From: an uncultured Prevotella sp.
GTDB taxonomy: Bacteria > Bacteroidota > Bacteroidia > Bacteroidales > Bacteroidaceae
Length of the DNA stretch: 7,048 bases
Assembly (NCBI GenBank): GCA_900762125.1
Contig: CAAFFL010000235.1
Coordinates: forward strand, 1-7,048
Direction: 5' to 3'
The position numbers and the translations under genes are program-made. The notes under the pieces were generated by a model. It was not told the origin of the DNA. It saw only the letters and a program-made list of their open reading frames with translations, and did not search any database. Shown piece after piece: positions 1-4,783 of this stretch (positions within the stretch are counted from its first letter, which is position 1; every line of letters begins with the position of its first letter).

Positions 1-1746
1 GAACGGGCGATGTGGGCCGATGGCCGACCGATCTGGCTGTCTTGGAAGCTCGACGGTTTGACGCTCTTGTTTACCTTTGATTGTTGACTGCTTACGAAGA
101 TCGTCACCCGCGGCAATGGCCACATCGGGACAAACATCACCCATCTGGCTGATGGCATCGCCGGAGTGCCCAAGACGATCAAGGACACGGGACACGTCGT
201 CATCCGTGGCGAGTGCGTTATCTCGTATGCCGTCTTCTGCTTGTAAAAAAAGGAGAGCGGTGAGGACTATGCCAACCCCCGCAACCTCGCCAGTGGGTCG
301 CTGACGTTGAAGGATGTCAATGAGGTGAAGGCGCGTCATCTGCGGTGGATACCGTTCACCTTGGTGCACACCGATGAGGAGATTGACTCGTGGGGCCAGC
401 GTATGGACTTCATCGAGCAGAACGGCATGACGGCTGTGGAGCGTGAGCGCATCGACAACCCGACGCTGGAGAACATCCAACAGGTCATCGACCGCTGGAC
501 GCGGAAGGTCACCGACAAGGTCAACCCCTATCCTGTTGATGGGCTGGTTATTGCCTACGACGACTACGAATACAGTCAGACGGGCTCCGTGACGGGTCAC
601 CATGCCACCCGTGCAGGCTATGCCTTCAAATGGCAGGACGAGAGTGCGCAGACTGAGCTCGATCACATCGAGTGGAGCTGTGCCGCGTCGACGATCTCTC
701 CCGTGGCCGTGTTCCGTCCTGTGGAGCTGGAGGGTACGACGGTGAAGCGTGCCTCGCTGTGCAACATCAGTGAGTGCGAGCGGCTGGGCATCGGCGACCG
801 TGGCACACAGCTGGAGGTCATCAAGGCGAACAAGATCATTCCGAAGGTCATCAAGGTTAGCAATCGAGTGGGGGAGCTCTTGATCCCTCACGAGTGCCCC
901 GTCTGTCATGCGGCGACGGAAATTGTCGTGAGTCCTACCAGTGGCACACGCACGCTCCACTGCACCAACCGCGCCTGCCCCGCCAAGCAGCTGAAGAAGT
1001 TTGCCCGCTTCGTGTCGAAGGAGGGCATGAATGTCGACGGCATCTCCGAGCAGACCCTCTCACGCTTCATCAACATGGGGTGGGTCAGCGAGTATGCAGA
1101 CATCTACGAGCTTCACACCCATGCCCACGAGATTGCAGCTATGGAAGGCTTCGGACAGAAGTCGGTGAGCAACATGCTGTGCTCCATCGAACGCTCGCAG
1201 ACCGTGGAGGCTCGGCGGCTGCTCTATGCGCTGTGCATCCCGATGGTCGGTCAGGATGTCTGTCAGCGTCTGCTGTCGGCCTATCCGCTGAAGGACCTCG
1301 TCGACCTCGCTACAAACAATCAGCAGACCGCGGAGCTATCGCTTTTCCCCACTTCCAATGCTGAGGAGGTCTTGGCGATGATCCCCGGCATTGGTCCGGA
1401 GAAGTCGGCAGCCTTCGTCAGGTGGTTCCAGGACCCCTATAATAATAAGGTGTATCAGGATTTGTTGCCCTACCTCACCATCGAGGAGCCCCAGTTGGGT
1501 GCTACGGGCGACAAGTGCAAGGGACTGGTCTTCGTCGTTACGGGCGATGTGCATCACTATAAGAACCGCAACGAGCTGAAGGCCTACATCGAGAGTCAGG
1601 GCGGCAAGGTCACCGGCAGCGTGTCGAAGTCGACGTCCTACCTGATTAATAATGATGTGACCTCGACGAGTGGCAAGAACCAAAAGGCGCACCAACTCGG
1701 CACGCCCATCATCTCCGAGGACGATTTTATAGCGAAATTTGGTTAG
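1..1746 (+). pseudogene. Divergent NAD-dependent DNA ligase (LigA-like), interrupted by two in-frame stops; 5' end outside window
   Basis: Reading frame 1 encodes a LigA-type ligase, which would seal DNA nicks using NAD+. The adenylation motif KLDG (Lys codon 46-48), TRGNG (106-120), RGE (205-213) and ANPRN (271-285) all lie in one frame, but TGA at 85-87 and TAA at 244-246 interrupt it. From 307 the frame is open to TAG 1744-1746 (479 codons). Residue numbers from there: nucleotidyltransferase end with VDGLVIA (77-83) and AFK (106-108), OB fold (about 115-190), four-cysteine zinc finger (C197, C200, C219, C224), helix-hairpin-helix region (about 235-380) and BRCT domain (about 405-479). Compared with E. 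coli LigA, the motif IV lysine (K290) is Ala83, the OB motif VGRTG reads SCAAS, and Glu113 before the adenylation lysine is Ser. A restart at TTG 307 would lack the catalytic lysine. Family assignment is firm; whether it is a true pseudogene, a sequencing error or a dispensable paralogue is open. Confidence 0.85.
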
Positions 1747-1752
1747 GAGTGG

Positions 1753-1772
1753 TTGGAGCCAATAGGTTCTGG
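1753..1772 (+). terminator. Possible weak hairpin terminator between convergent genes
   Basis: The 49-base gap between the ligase-like gene and the convergent adenosyltransferase gene holds a short hairpin. TTGGAGCC pairs with GGTTCTGG around an AATA loop, with eight pairs of which four are G-T wobbles. Only a loose T-rich stretch follows on the plus strand (about 1780-1792), with no clean T run on either side. It is the only visible candidate for ending the two facing transcripts, and it is weak. Confidence 0.22.
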
Positions 1773-1795
1773 CCCTGTCGTCTCTGTTGTTTAGG

Positions 1796-2347
1796 CTACT
1801 CTTTGCTGAGGCTTAGTGCAAAGAGATAGTCGGACAGGCGGTTGAGGAAGATCTGCAGCTCCTGAGGCAGTGCCTGCGTGTGGGTCAGTGTGATGAGGCG
1901 TCGCTCGCAGGTGCGGCATTTTGTGCGTGCCGTATGGATGGCTGCGTCGAGGATGTTCTTCCCCGGCAACACAAACGAAAACTCATTGCCCTTGCTGGCT
2001 ACCGCCGTGATGAAGGTCTCCATCGTGGTCGTCATCTGCCGCAGTTGTTGCAGGTCGTCGGCCTTGGGCTCCTTGGACGGACTGGCGATGATGCCCATGA
2101 GGGTGATGAGGCATTGCTGGATAGATTCAAACGGTAGTTGCTCGTCGGCGTTGGGCCTCTCGTCGGTGAGGAGTCTCTTGTCGATGATGCGTCTCTCGTC
2201 AGCGTCGAGCGTCTTGCAGAGTCCCAGTGCGGCGTTGAGCTCATCGATCTCTCCGTTGAGTTCTATGCGCAGGTCGTCCTTGGCCACGCGAGTGCCGTCG
2301 TAGAGCGAGGTCATGCCGCCGTCGCCCGTCTTCGTTGTAATCTTCAT
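1796..2347 (-). CDS. PduO-type ATP:cob(I)alamin adenosyltransferase
   Basis: A 183-residue cytoplasmic enzyme that transfers the adenosyl group of ATP to cob(I)alamin, making adenosylcobalamin for B12-dependent mutases and related enzymes. The N-terminal ATP-binding signature TKTGDGGMTSL (residues 5-15), the KDDLRIE and GEIDELNA segments (23-39), VLPG (126-129), the arginine-rich helix ARTKCRTCERR (140-150) and the C-terminal FLNRLSDYLF (167-176) mark the PduO/MMAB family. Length is normal for the family. The middle differs somewhat: residues 48-70 are rich in Asp, Glu and Arg, and the usual LGADLATP-like segment reads LMGIIASP. The ATG at 2347-2345 is chosen because it starts the conserved MKITTKTGDGG end. 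It is the third gene of a minus-strand run, 7 bases after the btuC-like stop, so probably co-transcribed and translationally coupled. That context points to processing of imported cobalamin. Nothing suggests loss of function. Confidence 0.93.
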   Translation of the reverse strand: MKITTKTGDGGMTSLYDGTRVAKDDLRIELNGEIDELNAALGLCKTLDADERRIIDKRLLTDERPNADEQLPFESIQQCLITLMGIIASPSKEPKADDLQQLRQMTTTMETFITAVASKGNEFSFVLPGKNILDAAIHTARTKCRTCERRLITLTHTQALPQELQIFLNRLSDYLFALSLSKE

Positions 2348-2354
2348 GATGGTT

Positions 2355-3344
2355 TTAGTGTTGAGGTCTGAGAATGACGTAGATGATCACGGGGGCACCG
2401 ATGAGAGGCGTCACGGCGTTGAGGGGTAGCATCGAGCCGGAGGGTGGCAGTGTCGTGAGGACATTGCAGAGCAGGGCAATGGCCGAGCCGGCAAGGATCG
2501 TCAGTGGCAGGAGCTGTCGATGGTCGGCGGAGCGCAGCCAGAGACGAGCGATGTGCGGCACGGCGAGGGCGATGAAGGCGATGGGTCCGCAGAACGCGGT
2601 GACGACGGCGGTGAGGAGTCCCGTGAGCAAGAGCAGGAGGTTGCGCGTGCGGCGGATGTCCACCCCGAGGTTCTCGGCATAGAGCGATCCGAGGAGCAAG
2701 GCGTTGAGCGGCTTGACGAGCAGCAGCGTGGCGAGTGTGGCGGCGAGGGTGAGCGTGGCGAAGAGCGGCATCTGCTGGAGCGACACGTTGCCGAAGTTGC
2801 CCATGCCCCAAACGGCGAAGCTCTTCACGCCCTCCTCTGTGGCAAAAAAGTTGAGCAGTGTGATGGCACTGGAGGCGAGGTAGCCAATCATGATGCCGAT
2901 GATGATGAGCACCACCGACGAGCGCACCATGCGGCTGAAGGCCCAGATGAGTGCCGTGACCGCCAAGGCCCCCACGAAGGCCGCTGCGACACTGGACAGA
3001 TAGCCGATGGTGGCGGAGACGGCAGTGGCGGGTGCCAAGGTGAGGAGTGCCACGGCAAGGCTGGCCCCACTGGTGACGCCAAAGATGTCAGGTGCTGCCA
3101 AGGGGTTGCGGAAGGCCGTCTGCAACAATAAACCGCTCGCTGCCAAGGCGCCACCTGCAAGGAGTGCTGTCAACGCCTGCGGCAAGCGACTCTCGAGGAT
3201 GATGAAGCGGAGGCTGTCGTCGGCGGGATGCCCCAGGAGAATGGCCACGCAGTCCTTCACGGGAATGGAGACACTCCCATGGACGATGCTCAGGACGAAG
3301 AGCACCACGATGATGCCTATTATAATAATGTAGCGCTTCAGCAT
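2355..3344 (-). CDS. btuC: Cobalamin ABC transporter permease, FecCD/BtuC family
   Basis: A 329-residue inner-membrane permease of the FecCD family. Two copies would form the channel that takes B12 from the periplasmic binding protein into the cytoplasm. It begins with a very hydrophobic helix (residues 4-22) and contains about ten membrane segments. Family hallmarks are the SRLPQALTALLAGGALAASG region (52-71), the QTAFRNPLAAPDIFGVTSGA stretch (75-94), GPIAFIALAVPHIARL (253-268), where BtuC contacts its ATPase, and the ending PLIGAPVIIYVILR (313-326). FecCD proteins also carry haem and siderophores, so the B12 assignment rests on the neighbours: a binding protein upstream, an adenosyltransferase downstream and btuB across the divergent control region. 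The ATG at 3344-3342 gives a full-length protein. It follows the btuF-like stop by 40 bases, and that gap contains an inverted repeat. No partner ATPase gene is visible. Confidence 0.9.
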   Translation of the reverse strand: MLKRYIIIIGIIVVLFVLSIVHGSVSIPVKDCVAILLGHPADDSLRFIILESRLPQALTALLAGGALAASGLLLQTAFRNPLAAPDIFGVTSGASLAVALLTLAPATAVSATIGYLSSVAAAFVGALAVTALIWAFSRMVRSSVVLIIIGIMIGYLASSAITLLNFFATEEGVKSFAVWGMGNFGNVSLQQMPLFATLTLAATLATLLLVKPLNALLLGSLYAENLGVDIRRTRNLLLLLTGLLTAVVTAFCGPIAFIALAVPHIARLWLRSADHRQLLPLTILAGSAIALLCNVLTTLPPSGSMLPLNAVTPLIGAPVIIYVILRPQH

Positions 3345-3362
3345 GCTTTATGTAACTCACAT

Positions 3363-3379
3363 CCTTCCCTTTGGGAAGG
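3363..3379. repeat. Perfect inverted repeat in the btuF-btuC gap
   Basis: CCTTCCC (3363-3369) and GGGAAGG (3373-3379) form a perfect 7-base-pair, GC-rich stem with a three-base loop, TTT on the plus strand and AAA on the minus strand. It lies in the 40-base gap between the btuF-like stop and the btuC-like start. On the minus strand, where the genes are read, no T run follows, so it does not look like a standard intrinsic terminator. It could stabilise the mRNA end of btuF, partly attenuate read-through, or be a remnant of a dispersed intergenic repeat. Confidence 0.6.
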
Positions 3380-3384
3380 CTTGG

Positions 3385-4443
3385 TTAGGATATTTTCCTA
3401 TAATACCTGAGGCCGCCGAGGTCAACCCTTGGGTGCAGCAGCTGGATCATCTCCCGCAGCAGATAGTCCGGTCGCCACGACACCTCCTCGAAGTAGGGCA
3501 CGCGGGAGGTGTTACACTCGTAGATCTCACCTGTCTGGAATGCCTTCAGAGCTTCGTAGCCATGATACTCCTGCAGGAGGTCGGTCTTTGACATGGGCTG
3601 GGTGCCGTTGTATTTGAATGCCCAGACATCCGACTGTCCGCCCTTGGCAATGATCTGCTCCACAGAGAGCGGCAGACTGCCGCTGTGCTTGTCGTCAGCC
3701 CAGGCATAGCCGCCGTTGGCATCGCGGATGATTGCGGCGATGGTCGACTGTCCACCGGGGGTGTACCATGTCGCGCCCGTCTTCCGCTCGGTGAGGATGC
3801 TGCGACCCACGGGCATCTTCTGTGCCATGACGCGCAGGGCATCGTAAGTGGAGTCGACGGCAAAAAACAGCGAGTCGGCCCGATGGGCACAACCGAGCAG
3901 CCGGCCATAGTAGCGCATCCACTCTGCACGGCCCAGCGCCGACGTCTCCATATAGTCCGCCGCCTGGATGATGGGGATGCCGAGCTTCTCCAACCGACCA
4001 AAACCACCGCTGCCCTCGAAGGGCGAGAGGATGATGGCGTCAGGCTTGAGGGCGATGATCTTCTCGATGTCGGGACTCATGGAGTTGCCACAGTCGGCGA
4101 TCTTGCCTTCCTTGACCCGCTTCTGAATGTCCGGAATGAGGATATATTGCAGGTCGCAGACGCCGACGATGCGGTCCGCCACACCGAGGTATTCCATCAG
4201 CTGGCAGTGACTCGTCGTGAAGACCACCACGCGGTGGAGTTCCGTGAGTGGCACACGCTGCAGCGTCTTGCCCTGTTGCCATGGGTCGCTGATGATGGCG
4301 GTGCTGTCGGTCATGGTCAATAGTTGCGCATACCGCATCGGGATGCTGTCCGAGCCAGCCTTGCCGGTACTGCGTTGTCCACCACAGGCCGCGAGCAAGA
4401 GCAGCCACGAGAGTAGGGTGATGTAACTTATCGTTTGTTTCAT
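3385..4443 (-). CDS. btuF: Periplasmic cobalamin-binding lipoprotein, BtuF-like ABC substrate-binding protein
   Basis: A 352-residue substrate-binding protein of the helical-backbone type (periplasmic binding protein family 2), expected to sit in the periplasm on a lipid anchor and deliver B12 to the BtuC-like permease. A short positive start and hydrophobic run lead to lipobox LAAC with Cys20. The binding fold spans roughly residues 68-340, with typical segments RVVVFTTSHCQLMEYLG (71-87), RIVGVCD (91-97), SPDIEKIIALKPDAIILS (123-140) and LEKLGIPII (151-159). The start ATG 4443-4441 is preferred over an in-frame ATG at 4482, because only the shorter form has a proper lipoprotein signal at its N-terminus. 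It is the first gene of the minus-strand run and diverges from btuB. Family members also bind haem or siderophores; B12 specificity is inferred from context. The signal peptide and fold are clear. Confidence 0.88.
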   Translation of the reverse strand: MKQTISYITLLSWLLLLAACGGQRSTGKAGSDSIPMRYAQLLTMTDSTAIISDPWQQGKTLQRVPLTELHRVVVFTTSHCQLMEYLGVADRIVGVCDLQYILIPDIQKRVKEGKIADCGNSMSPDIEKIIALKPDAIILSPFEGSGGFGRLEKLGIPIIQAADYMETSALGRAEWMRYYGRLLGCAHRADSLFFAVDSTYDALRVMAQKMPVGRSILTERKTGATWYTPGGQSTIAAIIRDANGGYAWADDKHSGSLPLSVEQIIAKGGQSDVWAFKYNGTQPMSKTDLLQEYHGYEALKAFQTGEIYECNTSRVPYFEEVSWRPDYLLREMIQLLHPRVDLGGLRYYRKIS

Positions 4444-4448
4444 ACGTG

Positions 4449-4456
4449 CAAAAGTA
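4449..4456 (-). promoter_or_regulatory. Probable Bacteroidota -7 promoter box for the btuF-btuC-adenosyltransferase run
   Basis: On the minus strand TACTTTTG, followed by C, matches the Bacteroidota -7 consensus TAnnTTTGY. Only five bases separate it from the chosen btuF ATG, so transcription would start at or next to the start codon, giving a leaderless or nearly leaderless mRNA. I see no convincing -33 TTG/TTTG element at the expected 19-21 base spacing, which lowers confidence. Confidence 0.42.
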
Positions 4457-4474
4457 AGCATTTTCTGTGGAGAC

Positions 4475-4507
4475 TCTGCCATTATCCGATTATTTTTCGT
4501 AATTTTG
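4475..4507 (+). promoter_or_regulatory. Probable Bacteroidota promoter for the riboswitch-btuB transcript
   Basis: TAATTTTG at 4500-4507, followed by C, matches the -7 consensus TAnnTTTGY. TCTG at 4475-4478, 21 bases upstream, is a one-mismatch candidate for the -33 element TTTG. The predicted transcription start, about 4511-4513, coincides with the first base of the aptamer P1 stem (4513), which supports the assignment. Confidence 0.55.
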
Positions 4508-4512
4508 CAAAT

Positions 4513-4694
4513 GCAATTGGTTCTCTATACCTTATTATATAGGGTGGAGATTAAAAGGGAAGCAGGTGAGAGTCCTGCGCAGTCCCGCTGCTGTGAGTGG
4601 CATTATGGAGATGCACCATGTCACTGATGATTGGCACATTAGCCGTCATTGGGAAGACGCACCTCTGCCACGTAGCCAGAAGACCTGCCGTTGC
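4513..4694 (+). ncRNA. Cobalamin riboswitch aptamer in the btuB leader
   Basis: The leader carries the main landmarks of the cobalamin riboswitch class, which binds B12 coenzymes and lowers expression when they are plentiful. GGGAAGCAGGTGAGAGTCCTGC (split here as 4558-4566 and 4567-4578) contains a stem GCAGG/CCTGC, enclosed by GGGA (4558-4561) and TCCC (4583-4586). CCCGCTGCTGTGAG (4584-4597) matches the CCCGC...CTGTRA core, and the B12 box AGCCAGAAGACCTGCC lies at 4674-4689. A closing P1 stem can be drawn between GCAATTGG (4513-4520) and CCGTTGC (4688-4694), with one wobble and one bulged T. The variable P6-P13 part lies between about 4600 and 4672. It is oriented towards btuB, whose start is 89 bases after the aptamer. 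The minus-strand genes do not share it. Confidence 0.93.
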
Positions 4695-4783
4695 CGATGC
4701 ACGATGTTCGTGCCATCGCGATGATCACCCCGTCTCGAGGAAGGCTGGCGATCCTCAATCAGAACGAACAGACATCATTGCCG
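4695..4783 (+). promoter_or_regulatory. Riboswitch expression platform between aptamer and btuB start
   Basis: Immediately after P1, CGATGCACGA (4695-4704) pairs with TCGTGCCATCG (4708-4718) around a TGT loop: ten base pairs with one bulged C (4713). No T run follows, so control is more likely at translation or RNA stability than by intrinsic termination. No Shine-Dalgarno sequence precedes the btuB ATG, as usual in Bacteroidota. CATCG (4714-4718) could instead pair with CGATG at 4782-4786, which includes the btuB start codon. That alternative is an inference from base complementarity only. Confidence 0.5.

Noticed and set aside
85..87. TGA as a selenocysteine or recoded codon
   Set aside because: A second, different stop (TAA) follows in the same frame, no SECIS-like element is evident, and LigA proteins have no selenocysteine at this place.
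77..304. Plus-strand open frame upstream of the ligase restart
   Set aside because: It is out of frame with the clear ligase motifs in frame 1 across the same bases, has low-complexity Ser/Arg composition and matches nothing recognisable.
307..1746. Intact independent gene starting at TTG 307
   Set aside because: Ligase motifs continue in the same frame upstream of 307, and the product would lack the adenylation lysine and RGE glutamate. It is treated as the downstream part of an interrupted gene.
2520..3131. Long plus-strand open frame opposite the permease gene
   Set aside because: It is antisense to a well-supported membrane protein and reads as Glu/Gly/Asp-rich sequence, a shadow of GC-rich codons.
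4444..4482. Thirteen-residue N-terminal extension of the btuF-like protein from ATG 4482
   Set aside because: It would place extra residues ahead of a complete lipoprotein signal and would read through the probable -7 promoter box.
4714..4723. Palindrome CATCGCGATG as a repressor operator
   Set aside because: It lies downstream of the aptamer inside the transcribed leader and overlaps the hairpin; RNA structure explains it better than a protein-binding site.
4691..4783. N-terminal extension of BtuB from TTG 4691
   Set aside because: The start lies inside the riboswitch P1 stem, and the extension precedes a complete signal peptide beginning at ATG 4784.
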